From Brugia malayi (taxonomy: Eukaryota; Nematoda; Chromadorea; Rhabditida; Onchocercidae): DNA of 64,000 nucleotides. Under the pieces are notes generated by a model. It was not told where the DNA came from. It made no database searches and was given only the letters and a program-made list of their open reading frames with translations. Below, in pieces: positions 1 through 13,247 of the stretch. The position numbers were made by a program, and so were the translations under genes. Each line of letters opens with the position of its first letter. Positions within the stretch are counted from its first letter, which is position 1. Where the stretch lies: assembly GCF_000002995.4 (NCBI RefSeq), contig NW_025062479.1, positions 20,456,721-20,520,720 of the forward strand, read 5' to 3'.

Positions 1-98
1 ATGTAATGAGAAAGAGATTCGATAAAATTCCAATTTCAAAAAAAAAAAGTGTAAAAAGTATATTTTACAGTGTGCTTGATAGATAGACATGAGAAAAC

Positions 99-3000
99 CT
101 ACAACATCATTTGGAATGAAATTTTCGCTTGCCAAATCCAAAAGTGGGTGTCTTCCTCGTTTGATAATCATCGACATTGAAGGAGAAAATGATGGTCGAA
201 CTATATAAAGAAAAATTTAACAAATTTCATTGATTGAACTAATGTTCACATTTGAAATGTTATGGAAGGAATGACACTCTTTGACAGAAAGGAACAGCAC
301 CTGATGGAATTTTCATAGCATATACCGCAAGAGATGAAATAAAATCGACCATCGATATTGCTTCAATTGCATGATATAAACATGGAATCATTAAACGGAT
401 CTAAAATATCATAACTTAATCTATTTTTTCTTTCTTCTTCCATTTCAGGTATGCATTCACTGCTGAAAGGATCGAAATTAGTAAATCAAATTATGTACTA
501 ACCACAAACTAAGAATACATTCGTATACCCGAACATATATTTTTAACTACAATTAATGCGCTTTTTTCGGATCGTTTTTTTGTTGAATTAATCCCACTAG
601 CTTCAGTCAAATAGTTATCATCTCGGTATCGACAGTACATGACGGGTTACTTGATGGTTTCTCCCATTATCATTATAATTGAAAAACAATAAAGAAGTTC
701 GCATTACTTTGAGTATGAAAAGTCGATACTTCTAAGAAGCGATTAATATATTACTGTCAGTGTTTAAGTTCACAATTTATGCTTTTAAATAGTACAGAAC
801 TGGAATAGATACCTTATTCAATAGTTCAACCACTATCACATTGCTCCTAATTGTTATTTCGTTAACCACTTCATCGATTCTTTCTATAAATTATTTGAAC
901 AATCTTTTGAACTTTTCAGTTTTCAAAATATTCCTAATGTCAAAAAACATAAAATTATGTCGCCTTGTTTCTTTTTTGTAATTTAAATTAATTAAGAATA
1001 GTTTATGAAGTGATTTACAGATAAGACATATAACAAAGAAAACAACCATTGTAGCGTAATAATGAACGAGTTGTGCAAGAAACAGAAGTCCGATTCCTGA
1101 CCATATCAATAAATTGTGATGGCAGTTTGATTCTAGCAACAGGATCCAAGCAAGGAATACAAAAATGGAAACCACGACTTGCAGTATAGATAAGTTTCGC
1201 TTCCGATATCTCGCTTGCATCTTCATTACCCTTTTCTGCAAAATTTGAGAGATATATAAAACCTACTTTGTTACAACTTTATTTGAAAGATGAGATATGC
1301 AAAACTTACAACTCATGCTAGAGAATGCATTCATTTTTCTTGCGTAAGCCCCACGATCAATTAACTTAAAATCAGAATAAAACAGACCATAAGACCATAA
1401 CGTAAACAGAATAATAAAAAGAAACCAAATAATACAAAAAAAAAAAAAACACCAAAATAAAAATAGAACTAAATCAATTCAACATCAACATCAGATACTC
1501 AGAAAAAAAGAAATAGAATTTGGAAAAGCAAAATTAGAAGCTATAGTCAAACAAACGATGAAAATCTCCATTTTTTTTCGGGACTAGGAAATATGCCAAA
1601 TTTGACTTTCCTTGACTATTAAATTCATCAGGATTAAAATAATCATATGTAAGTTGATAGTTAGTAAGGTTATCATCAATTTGCTAGTATTTCCAGGGTT
1701 AAGCATAGAAAGTAGCTGAACAAACACTTTGAGATTTTAAATACTTTTCACTAATCTTAATAATTGTTACTTCTCTAAAATCTTTTTTAAGTGCAAAAAA
1801 ATCAAATATGCGACATGCCAATTTACACCAAATATGCGAGATGCCAATGTTAATCTAGGACTGCTCTGAAGCTTCGAAAATTATATCCATCATGAGTAAC
1901 TATAAAAGTTCGATGACTAGAAAATATTTTTATTTATTATCGTACAAGCATACCGCGCGTATCACGTAACAGCTCTTCATACGCTTTTCGCATCACATCA
2001 ATCATCTGATCAATTCCGTCCTAAAATAAATTGTTAAAAAATTTCCAAAAACAATATAAGCATTTTTTCCTGAAAACTCAAGAAATATATGCTACGGAAA
2101 TAAAAGAGATATAATAAACGTAAATAGTGAGAAAAAGACAAAAGGGAAAAATTACTCGAATTGCATAGCATCGTTTTTGTCGTAATGCTAAAGATGACCG
2201 TTCGCCTACTTTACATGTTGTGTTCAGTTTTTCATCTAGAATATTCATTATGCTCTCGAATCGTTCATCGTCCAAATGCTTCAAGTCATGAATTTTTATT
2301 GTAGATAAAAAAAAAAGAAAATATTCAGAAAAAAAGTTGATTAAAACAAATTTCCTTTAAAATACTTGAAAATATGTAAGTTATGCAAATTTCTGATTCT
2401 GTAATATTTCTGCCCATTTTAGAGGATCACTACAATAACAATAAATTTGCTTTAGAATATTTTATTCAAATTACGAGACAAAAGACAACAAGAAACTTGA
2501 TTATCCTTTGGTAAATTTAGAAGTTAGTTAATTCCGCTGAAGACCTAGTCATAACTACTTTTGTAGGAGTAAACCAAGTATGAAATCAAACTTTTGTTTA
2601 TCAGACTTAGTAAAGAAAAAAGATTAAGAAATACTGTTGGCAAACAGTATTTCTTAATTTTTTGCCAGAAAAGGCCGAATAATGTAATCTCTATAAATTA
2701 AACTATAAAAATCGCTAAAGTTTTAAAGAATGAGTAAATAAAAACAAAAAAAGTTGACGACGTACATTGTAACATAGACGAAACAAATGAGCCCTGCTGT
2801 TTTTTAAAGCATCCTTTAACGGCTTAATCAAATGTAGTGTTTGTTGCAAATTCAGGATCTGAAAAGCTTAGCCTTTTTCAAATATTCTTGAGATTTTTTT
2901 TTCTTTAGATCTTAAAATCAAATAATTAACTTAACCTTATTGAAAACGCTAGATTTTTTCGACTTTTTATCCATTTTCAACCACTTTCTGTCTATTTTTT

Positions 3001-5842
3001 TTTTTTTTCTCAAGAGGAAAACATATTCACTAGATAAAAACTCAAACACGTGCTTTAATTCAAACTATAAAGAAAACCTGAGTGATGCGATGCTCAACTA
3101 TACGAACAGTTTCGTTTTGATTTTGTAGATAACAGCAAACTGTTATTAATCGATATATATCACTTATGCCAGCAATAATTGCTCGCAAACGATCAAATTT
3201 CTATAAAAGCAACATTTTTTGAAGTGAATTATTGGTTTAATAAATTACATAAATTTCGATCTTTTGACAAATCTACAAACTACCGGTTGATTGCTAATAA
3301 GTTCTTCAATAGCATCCAAGCGTGTTTCAATCATTGATAAGTCGGCTGAAGGTTGTAATAAACTACTACGAAGCAATCGTACTCCACCACTAGTCAAACA
3401 TGTATTCAAAACCGAGAAAAGACTACGACCCAATGTTTTTTGCTTAAGATGTATACGTTCCACTACTTCCACATTTCTCATGGTATTGACATCTGCAATT
3501 ACAGGCTTCACCAAATAAACATAACAATTCAAGTCATTTTCTACGTAATCCACTCAATAACTAATATGAAATGTTAGGTGGTGGTATATCAGAGCTATAT
3601 CAATGTTTAGTATTTAGTATTAGAAAATGTGCATATCTAAAATCATTCGAGATGCACAAAATTAGATAACTAGGAGACAAATTTTTTAAACACTGAATTT
3701 CCTTCGTCATAAGACTATTAATCATTATTTTCATAGCTTATTTAGTAATAAGCTATGAAAAAAAAAATGATTATTTCATAGTAATGATTTATTAAAAAAT
3801 CACCTATAAAGCAAGATTTCTCTGCAAAAAGATAAGTAACTTTCAGCGAATTTTGAGCAAATAATATATTTTGTATGCATTCCACATATTTGATTAATGC
3901 GGCAGCAGCTGCCATACAGTAGTATCTATAATTTTTAATAACATGAAATATTCATATGAAAACAGGCAAAAAGAGTAAAATTATTAGAATGTTAAAACTT
4001 GATCGTTTTAGTGAAAAGTGATAGAAGTGGTAAATGTACAAGGAAGAAATTGTTGATGTCCCCGAGAAGTAGCGTACTTTTTAATGTGGGAAGAAGACAG
4101 TTAGTTTACAGCAAATGCATCTTGCATGCATTCGAAATCGTAATCCTACATTTAAATTCAAGTCTAGCTTCAGAATACCATGAAAGTAGTATTAAATTGA
4201 TGTTTTGAGCATTCTTGAAATAATCAGAAAGTATACACGATGAAAAAAACAAATACTATAATTCGAGACCCTATATTTTTGAAAATTCTTTGTAAATTTT
4301 GCGTATTTTTGACAATTCTGTAGAAACAAACTTTTTATATACTTCTGGTGTTATATTGGACGATTCACTTGAACTTAGTTGTTTTAACAATTCAATCCCT
4401 TTCAGATCGCTGAAAATGATGATAAATTGTACATACTATGTGTTCGCATATTTTAAGGTGCTTAATCTCGATTTATAGTTACAATAATTCGAGCGACACA
4501 TTTCATAACATTTGAAATTTCAAAAAGCAAAGGAAGTGATAAAGATTCTCTGACCTAAATAATATTTTAAAACGACTTATTTAAAGGATAAGATTTAAGT
4601 TTTAAATTTCGTTTTATAAGCAGATGAGAAAATTATATACTTGAAAAAACGCCTATTAATCATCGTGATTTCTACTTCTGGATAAGTGCTACGAATCAAT
4701 TCCAACACAGGATTCATACTATTAGCCTTTTCAACGAAAGTTTCCGGAACAATAACCTATAAAAAATTATGATAATAAATGACGAGATAGGATGATGTAA
4801 AACATCAGGTAAACATTTTAACTTTAAAAATACTCCTTTATATACATTGCATTTTCTCTTCGAATTATGATCTGAAAATTATTCATTATGGTGCTATGTG
4901 ATGAAGAGTGAATGGAACATTAACCTTACCTGAAAAGCAACAACGTATTGAACAAATAAGAAATAACTATGTGGAAAACCTCAACAGGTTCTTGAATTTG
5001 AAACTGAATTCGAAGTCGTGCATAAGATGCAGAATCGATAAATTGCCATAAGTGTAATTCACTGCATAATGCATCAATGCTTGCAAGTCCAATTTCACCA
5101 CGTGCACTACCCCGACCTTCCACAACTGCTGCAGGTATATATAAATTGAACACGTGTCAACGAGATGGTTATTGACGTGATAGTCTGTTTTCATTTTATT
5201 TTATTTTTTCATTCTAATCTATTCTTTTCCTTTCAATTTTGTGCTTATTATGAATTATCAAATTTAAGATAATAACATACAGACTTCTTTTGGTAATGAA
5301 TCTCTTGACTAGCATCAAAAGCATTCTTTTTTTTGAAAACATCTTATGTGCAAATTATGTTTTGTCTAAAAACGTGTCTAATAGGTAACGTACGGAACGT
5401 GAGAAACATGAGTTCGTGTCCAATGGTCAAATATCTCAGCTGCATCCATATACATGAAGAGAAACTTACCGTTGGCAATTCGAATAATTTTTTATAACAA
5501 GAAAGTTAAGAAAGTTGCACTCAATAAAATTTTAAGTATATGCATAAAAGTTTCCTTTAAGGATGAAAAAAAAAAAAAGATTTATTTAAAAGAAAGAATA
5601 CAATAATCAAAGCACAATTCTTTCATATTAAACACTATGCAGACCTATGCTTACATCTAAATCTTGCACAGAAATCTTTTCAAAATAAAAATAAAGCGTT
5701 AAACAATTGTCAAAGTAAACTTACAAAAAATGATGCAACTTGTAAGAGATAGTTTCGTCCCATTTCCAGAATATCGCGAACGTTCACGAGTAGACGTGAA
5801 GCTACGATATTTTGGTGCGCTGGATGATGTATCACGTTGCAT
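99..5842 (-). CDS. msh-4: MutS homolog 4 (MSH4/HIM-14), 5' part; gene runs off the left edge
   Basis: Meiosis-specific MutS homologue. By family knowledge it pairs with MSH5 to stabilise recombination intermediates for crossing-over and does not repair mismatches. Exons, 5' to 3' on the minus strand: 5842-5725, 5128-4980, 4756-4641, 4409-4332, 3925-3804, 3552-3284, 3200-3078, 2858-2766, 2278-2156, 2020-1954, 1235-1047, 883-813, 400-301, 200-99. All junctions keep phase, giving about 573 residues. MSH4 hallmarks visible: VVEGRGSARGEIGLASID, LIKYVECIQN, SGGVRLLRSSLLQP, QKRCYAIR, RGFHFCIP, and KRGRHPLLDLAS just before the expected Walker A. The ATPase domain and stop lie outside the window. The donor of the fifth exon is the least certain: 3804 keeps frame, whereas the homology-favoured 3841 does not. 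Start chosen as the only ATG in phase with VVEGRG. Confidence 0.9.
2624..2657. repeat. Perfect 15-bp inverted repeat with 4-nt loop
   Basis: TTAAGAAATACTGTT at 2624-2638 is exactly complementary to 2643-2657, with loop ggca. It lies in an msh-4 intron between the exons at 2278-2156 and 2858-2766. Flanking A-rich and T-rich tracts could lengthen the stem imperfectly. No gene is associated with it. It could be a relic of a small inverted-repeat element or a chance palindrome. Confidence 0.85.
3731..3758. repeat. Perfect 12-bp inverted repeat with 4-nt loop
   Basis: TCATAGCTTATT (3731-3742) pairs perfectly with AATAAGCTATGA (3747-3758) around the loop tagt. Outside it, AATCATT-like and AATGATT-like sequences extend an imperfect stem over roughly 3721-3775. 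It sits in the msh-4 intron between 3552 and 3804. Confidence 0.85.
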
Positions 5843-6233
5843 AATTGTATTCGATCACAGTATTATTCGATGTGTAACTAGGTATAATAAATGCAAAACG
5901 TAAGCGCCAACTAATACCAATGTAAAACTGCAACACTACATAATTACTAGTATACAGTAAACAAACACTTATGAAATTACACAAAGTTACGTTTCTGCAA
6001 CATTCAAAAACGTAAAGTACTAAAATGAAATCTAAAATTACGTAAAATACTAAAATGAATGCTCTCACAGCACACATATAAAGAAATAATTCCTAATTTA
6101 TATATAATTAAAATGTAAGCAGTGGATATATATGCGTACGTGATTACTAATATATACTAATACATACGTGGCTTACTATCACGTGTACATTCCCTTTTTC
6201 ACGCATTAATAGCTAGTCTCACCCGTTTGATCA

Positions 6234-6368
6234 TTATTTGTCCACTTCCGCTCTTTTCTTTCTACTTTCTCTGATTCTCCTAATAGTTAACTCGTCTACT
6301 TTTGTTCTTATTGAAATCAGCGTTCTCGCGTGACTCTGCTTTATATCACGTACGACACATTCACTCAT
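6234..6368 (-). CDS. Possible 44-residue ORF upstream of msh-4
   Basis: An uninterrupted ATG-to-TAA frame with near 43% G+C, much richer than its surroundings. The predicted product is charged and probably helical, ending RRIRESRKKRAEVDK. It lies on the same strand as msh-4 and ends about 390 bp before that gene's ATG. No splice acceptor precedes the ATG and no family is recognised. It could equally be GC-richer promoter DNA in which stop codons are rare by composition. Confidence 0.15.
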   Translation of the reverse strand: MSECVVRDIKQSHARTLISIRTKVDELTIRRIRESRKKRAEVDK

Positions 6369-7812
6369 TTGCTTGCTTAATTAATTAATCACTTTTTTTT
6401 TGATTAAATCACTCATTTAATCATTCATTCCTATTTTTATTATATTTTATTTATTATTAATTCCTTCACCCAATAATTGATTTCTTTCATTCATTTATTC
6501 GTATATAATATTACAATTTTGAGCATTTCTAATTAGATTTCAAGCATTTACAACATTTTATTTTTATTTGATGAGAAAGAAAAAGCATTCTTGACATATG
6601 AAATATTTTTTTTTACTCATTTATATTAGTGACCAATGATATGACAGAGTTAAGAATGATCAAGAATCTCGTCGACAACTATTCATGCAATATATGAATT
6701 TTTATTTCTTCGATTTGATTTTTCATTTTCTCATAAATAAAGAAAAAGACTAATTAAGAAAATCATCGATTATTATTTCCTTTAAAAAAATTAACTTAAA
6801 AGAAAAGTTTTAAAGACAAGTTTAAAATTTTATTTTAGATTAATTGAAAAAAAGAAACGCGTCTTAAAAAAAATTTTCCTTTTTTTTTTTCAGATTGATT
6901 TATATTAAACCATAAAATTTACTTTTCAGTTAATAAACTAATACCAGAAATATGAATAATAACCAAAGCATATTTAAACTTTATCTGATTAAAGCAGCCC
7001 CTCCCTCTTTCTCTTTCTTTTCCTCTTTCAAAGAGGAACACTTTTTATTTATATAAAATTTTATGAATATAGTTACGAAGATGGGAAAAACAAAAAAAAT
7101 CGTATTTTGCAAACTCGTTTTCAGTTATGTTTGATTTGTTTTTCTTGTCGCGTAAGCCTTTTTTTTAATCACATAACACCTTCACTACGTAATGTCTTTT
7201 TGTCACGTAAAGCCAAAAGAACCTCTTTTTTCTTCTTTCAAATTTGTTTTACTTGTTATTTTACGTAAAATTTCGAGAAAATCTGATTATTAATTTAGAG
7301 CCATTAAATCAATTTAAGAAGAAAAACTTATAAAACAAAATCTCGGAATCTTTTAGCTTTGTCTTCCGTTCGAAATATCTAATACTATTAATTCATTTAA
7401 TGCATGCATGCATGCAAACATGTCTTGATATAGTGCATGTATGTAGTGTTAATTACCGCATATTTGTTTATACGTTACAGACATGTAGAAGATAAGTGGT
7501 TTTTTTTTTCATTTTTCCAAAAATATAAAATTATGTTGTGGTAAATATTACACTCAGATTGATTTTAAAACGACAAATTAATTTCCGAAAACCAAATTTA
7601 CAGTCAATGCTAACAACTTTAAGTAACTTATTTTCAAAACTCATTTCAGATAAATCCATCTCATGGCTGCTTCTCTGCATACACTAATTTCATTTTGTCA
7701 TTGATCTATGAAACACTCTTCGTTTGTGTTATATTTCGTAAAGCATCAAATTTACATTTTTGAATTTTTCTTTTTCCTTTTCTTTCCTTTTTTCCTTCCC
7801 TTTTTTTGAAAT

Positions 7813-7941
7813 ATGAAATGCATCCGATTTAAAAAATTATCAACCATTACTGGTATTGCTGTTGCAGTTTGCCTGTCGAATGCATTTAAAATCATATTAA
7901 GAAGAAAGGAATATAGTTCAAATCGAAATTGGTTTTGCTAA
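7813..7941 (+). CDS. Possible 42-residue single-membrane-segment micropeptide
   Basis: ATG-to-TAA frame beginning MKCIRFKKL, followed by a hydrophobic stretch (ITGIAVAVCLSNAF) and a basic tail, i.e. the shape of a small membrane-anchored peptide. It lies about 270 bp upstream of the SMYD start on the same strand. No acceptor or family match is seen. Chance origin is quite possible in a window of this size. Confidence 0.15.
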   Translation: MKCIRFKKLSTITGIAVAVCLSNAFKIILRRKEYSSNRNWFC

Positions 7942-8204
7942 ATATGTTCCTTTATTTCCACAATTTTAATTCCGCTATGCGCATTCAAATAATGTAAAAT
8001 TGGATGCTTAATATATTTGAGAATTATCATTATTTATCAGCTATATTATGGAATCAATTCTGCTATTACATAACTTTGCATTTAAGATAATAAGTTTGTT
8101 GATAAATTAACTGAAGTAATTTTAAGCAATTTATTAATACAGCAAATACACATATTTTAACTTAGTACATTTTTAGAAGCAAAAAGCTTTCATTTAATTT
8201 ATCA

Positions 8205-8216
8205 TTTTCAGAAGTA
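8205..8216 (+). other. Splice acceptor next to the SMYD start codon, possible spliced-leader site
   Basis: TTTTCAG ends at 8211, five bases before the ATG at 8217. In nematodes an acceptor this close to the initiator usually marks a spliced-leader addition site. The same bases could instead be a cis acceptor of an upstream coding exon, because AA GTA ATG is open; this matters for whether the protein has an N-terminal SET part. Confidence 0.5.
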
Positions 8217-11200
8217 ATGGCTTCTATTACTACATTGGTTGAGGAAACGCCATTTGCGCATGTGGTTGACAGTAACTTTGCAGATAGAGTTTGCGCCTAT
8301 TGTATGATACCGGTATGGGAAAGGTAATTTTAACTGATCGTAAGTTGTACTGAAAGTCTGACAGAAATCGTCATATTCCGAAACGATATCTTGTCATATT
8401 TCGATTATATTTTTCTCTAGGATACTTTTAATCTTATAATTATGTAAACATATGGTTCGAGGTTAGTGATTATAGCTAGTTTTATCGTCTGCTTTGGCTC
8501 TTTTGCTTGGATATATGCAGAAAAAAGAATCTTTTCCTAGTTTTTCTTATCTGTTTTGAATAGCCTGGTAGTGATAGCTGAATTTTTAATCTTCGATATT
8601 GCTTTTTCTAACAGCACGTTAGTCCTACTTATAAAGATTTTCATTTACGTGTTCTAACGTTGAAGTTTAAATATATATACAGCGATGAAAAAAGAGGAGT
8701 TAATTCAGTAGAACAGTTAAATATATAGAAAAAGGTTAGATGTAGATGCAACAAAGTTTCAAATTGAAATTTTAACTTCAACTTTAAAATTTCAAATTAG
8801 CAGACTAACATGAAACCGAATTTGAAAGTTCGGTATATTTATTTGCCACTTGTACTAAGCAATTTCATAAGATTTGAGTTTGAAAATTGTGGAATTCGCA
8901 GAGGATATTTGAAATAGCTAATAGAAGTTGAAGATTATGAAAGATAGTCAAACGTGCTGTTGTTGCTTTCCACTGATTTGTTTGGATATTGATCAGATTT
9001 AACTTTTTTTTTTGTATTCTTTACTTTTTATCCTTGCAAACTGTGTTGCTTAAAATGTTCCGTTTTAGAGTTAATGTGACACAGTTGAGTCGTTGTGCTC
9101 GTTGTAAGTTCACCCATTACTGTAATATGAAGTGTCAAAAGAAAGATTGGCGTATTCATAAGGTTTGCTTATTTTTACTAAACTCATCTGTTACCCAAGT
9201 CCAATTTTGCATGCTACTTGTCAAAAAAAAAATGTCATATCAGTAGCTTACTTGTGAGAAAGGGGTTTTAAATAGAACTAGTAAGTGTCAAATAAAAGTT
9301 AAATATTAGCTGTTAATATAGATTGTTGAAATCTTTGAGTAGAATTTATCGAATATCCTACGAATTTCATATGAAAATTTCTCCGGTCACGAATCAGAAT
9401 TCAACTACTAGTGGATTATATCCTTTTTTTTTTAAACCATAACAAGGTATTAGTTATATTCTTTTAACCATGACAAGGTTTAGAAACTATGCATAAGAAT
9501 TCGGACAAAAGTTTTAGTCAAATGCATAAACGTGAAACAACCCTCAAAATACTAGCTGTTAAAAATTAAGGACCTAAAGTATGAATATGATTTGCATAAA
9601 AGCTGTAAATTTTGTGTGATCGGTATACTTTGAAGGCTTTTCCTTGCCTGCCTTTTTTGGAAATAGTATATCTACTACAGTGCAGTATTCACTGCTTAAT
9701 TTATTTTTTTTTTCCAGGTAGAATGCTCATATTTGTCACGTGTAGCGCCACGCGTTCCGGAAGCATTATCTCGATTATTAGGTCGGATAATCACGACATT
9801 ACGACACTGTGGTGATAAAAATCCTGCTTTTAATGGACGTATTTTTTCTTCCTTAGAAAGTCGTGAGTTTTATTCATTTTTTTTTTCTCAGCTGATTGCC
9901 AGAATCTCGTATATTCTGGAATAAGACATGCTTAAGATGGGTTGTGTGGTAGTCCTCGAAAGCGTTAAAAAAGTCCATGGTGCTGGCTATCACCAAATTC
10001 TACTTGTATGTTGTTTGAAACCGTTAAAATTGTGCTTAATTGCTGGTTTAGCTTGATTGGGATTAGAACTTTATTCTAGGCTTTTTTCAAGTTTAAGGTG
10101 CGTATGTTTCGTTCAACATGTGTAAATCTTCAGCAATCAACTTAAGGTTCCTGTTGAGGTTTCACTGGCATTCTCTTGCACTGCTTTTTTGTTTATTTTT
10201 TTTGCTACAAACAGAATTAAGGGAGTAAAATGAAAGCGATATATTGAAGACATATTTTATTTCAGATTCATAAAACTTGACGCTGCTAACTCATATAGAA
10301 AATGTAGTGTCTAAAAGTAAACACAATTTGTCAGTATTTATAGATAATCTTTTTCCAAAGCTTGACTGTCACTTCGATTAATTTGGATGTATCAAATGTA
10401 AGTATTTAATAACTTTAAAGATATTCTTGATATCGAAAGAAATGAGGAAAAGAGGAATGGATTTATGTCTATTGCATATGTCATAAAAGATTATCTTCCA
10501 TCAGACGAGATGCCTTCCAGCACCGAAATATTCAATATTTTTTGTAGAGTAAGCTCAATTAATTTTTTTATTTTTATATCTTCTTTTCCCATTAAAATGA
10601 TTCAGTTATTCATGATCTATGCCAAAACTGAGTAATTAGCTGTCGGCGACGATTATCATCTAGAAGTTCACTGAAAGACATGTCTGAGATGATATGATTG
10701 TTTAAATTTTTTGATATTTTTGGTCGTCCAGATACGAAGAAAATGATCGTTTTTATTAACCATATTAAATCTCATTGATGTAAAGGATGATTTAACTTGT
10801 GGTAACTGTTTCAGTAAGTTATAGAGTAAAACTTACTTTTTTTTTTTTCTTGTTTTAATATTAAGCAATGTTATATTATTATTTGTTGCTAGCAGTTGTT
10901 GAAAGAATTGAAGAATTCTAAAATTATATAATTTATTGTTGAGCAGTCATCATTATTTTTATTTTTTCTTCAAATAATTACAGATTATAATCAATACAAT
11001 GGTAATCACCGACTCATGTTTAACTAGGACTGGTATTGGAGTTTATCTAGGGTTGGTTTTTTCTTTTCTGTTTAGCCAAGAGGAAGGCAAATTTCTTCCA
11101 ATATTAAAAGTTTTATATCATGTTCGAGACCTAAAATCATTATCATTTTTACTCACTTTTCTTCGAATAAAAAATTTTACAATCAAAAAGAAAACGTTGT

Positions 11201-13247
11201 TAAAAATTGTTAAGAAACCATTTTCACATCGGTGTCATTTGAGTTTGTTGCTTTTTTCATTTCTTTCTAAAAGCAATATTATCATTTCCATGTTACGCTA
11301 TCTTAATTTTTTTTAACTCCATCATTCTACTTTTTGATATTCTTTTTGTTCAGACTTTCAGCTTTGGATCATAGTTGTAAACCAGATGCATTCGTCATTT
11401 TCAGTGGTACGAAAGCAATTTTAAGATCGTTGAATAAAAATATAAAAGAATACAACAATAACGTTTGTTACTATCTTTTAAAAAAAATTTTTTTTTCGTT
11501 TTACTGTACGAGATAGCCATTTGTATGGATGGGAGCAAATCCAACCGTCCATACTAGAAAAGATCTTGTTTTCGAAGTCTCTTAAAGAGGTTTATATTTT
11601 CGGAGTTTGAATTTTGTTTTGTCTTTTCAATTTTATAAGATGTTATTGATTTACTCAACTAATACTTAGCAATTGTATATTAAGATATAAATTACAGCTA
11701 CGCATTCCGTACTGTGATCTGTTAGAGCTTACATCTACACGATGTAAGTACCTGCAACTGCAGCACAATTTTATATGTAATTGTGAAATTTGTCAAAACG
11801 TTGAATTGGTAAGCTGTTTGCATATTAAGCAGTATGACATGATTATCTCTAAATTCTCAAACGCTAATAATTTCATGATTTAAGCGAATTTTAGGATCGA
11901 CAAAAATACTCTCTACGATGTTCCGAATGCACAGATGGTTTTTGCCCATATAGTCCTGATGATGAACAGGCAGAAACGCGGTGTAAAGTTTGTGGCGAAA
12001 TATCAGTTTTCAATTTTGATCATTTGCAAAAATTGTATCAACAGCTGACAATTGATGGTTTGGTTTTATAAAAATGGGAATCATTTAGATTTATATCTGT
12101 TGAAGAAATTAAGATTGTTGTAATGTTTGTGCAAACCTATTTTTGATCAATACGACATTGAAGTTTATTTATCGTAACCATATTTTTCTCTTTATTTGTT
12201 CCGTTGTTTTAAGGATCAACAGAAAAGGACTTAAATGAGCTAATAGATTTATATCACAAATCTGAAGAAGTTTTCTCACCATACAACGTCCTTCTTTGCA
12301 AATTTGCGGAAAAGATTATGATCTCAGCAATGAAACATCATAAATACGATGAAGCAGCTAAGTATGCCGAGAAAACCCTCATTTGCTACAGGTTAGATTT
12401 TGAAGGAAGTAAATGATTGAATTTCTAAATTTAGTAGGATTTAATGACAATCATGAAGATGAATATTTAGAACTTCATTTTCAATTAAAAAAATTTTGAG
12501 AACTTTATATTCATTAAATATATTGTATTTTTGTATGTTTTTCCTTAAAAATTTCACTTGGTTGTTGATGCAGTCTTTCAGGACATTTTATCCAAAAGGT
12601 CTTCCTCCACTTCCTGCGCGCATGCTTGAATATGCAAAGTTGTTGATGTTGCAACAAGATGAGGCAGCTTTTCCCATACTACGAGAGGTTCGCTGTTTCC
12701 ATTTTAAATAAGCACTGTGTTTAAAATTGTTTTTTCGGCATATTTTTGCATATTTTGTTTTTTTTTTTTAAACTAGAAAATCTATTTTTCTTTAAAAAAA
12801 AAGTTACATTTCATAGAGTCATGCACATTTTTTTGCTGATTGCTAATTATTATTTTCCCAGTATTTTCTCCTGTTTCCTTTTAAATCTATTTTTTGTTTT
12901 ATTATCGTAGTATATATTCTTGTTGGAATAGCAGTAATTACCAGTTCACAATCTCCGCACCCATCCTTTACCTAGGAGTTTTTTTTTTGTGAAAGATTTG
13001 TGAAATTTCCGACAAGTTCTGCAGTATCCCTTTTTTTAAGCTTTTTAAAAATCACATTTTTTTGTGACCTTCTCAAATGTCCTTAGCGTTCCATTAACCA
13101 TTTAATTCATGGTAATATGGAATTTTACGAAATTTTCAGGCTTTGAAGATGATACGCGAAAGTTATGGTTCTGAAAGTAATTTTGCACTTACTACTGCCA
13201 AATTGCTGGATGACTTAAGAAAAAATTTGTCTGTTACTTCGTTGTAA
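8217..13247 (+). CDS. SMYD-family SET and MYND domain protein
   Basis: SMYD proteins are lysine methyltransferases with a SET domain split by a MYND zinc finger and a C-terminal helical (TPR-like) region. Exons: 8217-8323, 9069-9162, 9718-9859, 10421-10548, 10984-11051, 11354-11462, 11698-11808, 11895-12057, 12214-12391, 12582-12687, 13140-13247; phases agree and give 437 residues, a normal SMYD length. MYND: CAYC near residue 32, then CARC, YC, C, H and C (RCARCKFTHYCNMKCQKK). SET core: LSALDHSCKPDAFVIFSG, then RIPYCDLLELT and the post-SET NFICNCEICQ. The last three exons form the helical tail. Odd points: the family NHSCxPN reads DHSCKPD, and the usual N-terminal GxG strand before the MYND finger is absent unless an upstream exon was missed. 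The methyltransferase call is by family; activity is uncertain. Confidence 0.93.

Larger units (their letters stand above)
5843..8204. other. Intergenic region between divergent msh-4 and SMYD genes
   Basis: About 2.4 kb separate the two divergent start codons, so promoters of both genes are expected here, but no TATA box or other core element can be assigned. Visible items: several ACGT-core words including CACGTG at 6180-6185, a GCAT tandem near 7402-7416, long T-rich tracts, and the two short open frames listed separately. No tRNA or repeat family recognised. Confidence 0.6.

Noticed and set aside
891..1241. 116-codon minus-strand frame with membrane-like segments, as if a gene nested in msh-4
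   Set aside because: The other frame of 1235-1047 reads YTASRGFHFCIPCLDP and matches MSH4 with correct phase at both splice sites; the long ORF is its shadow.
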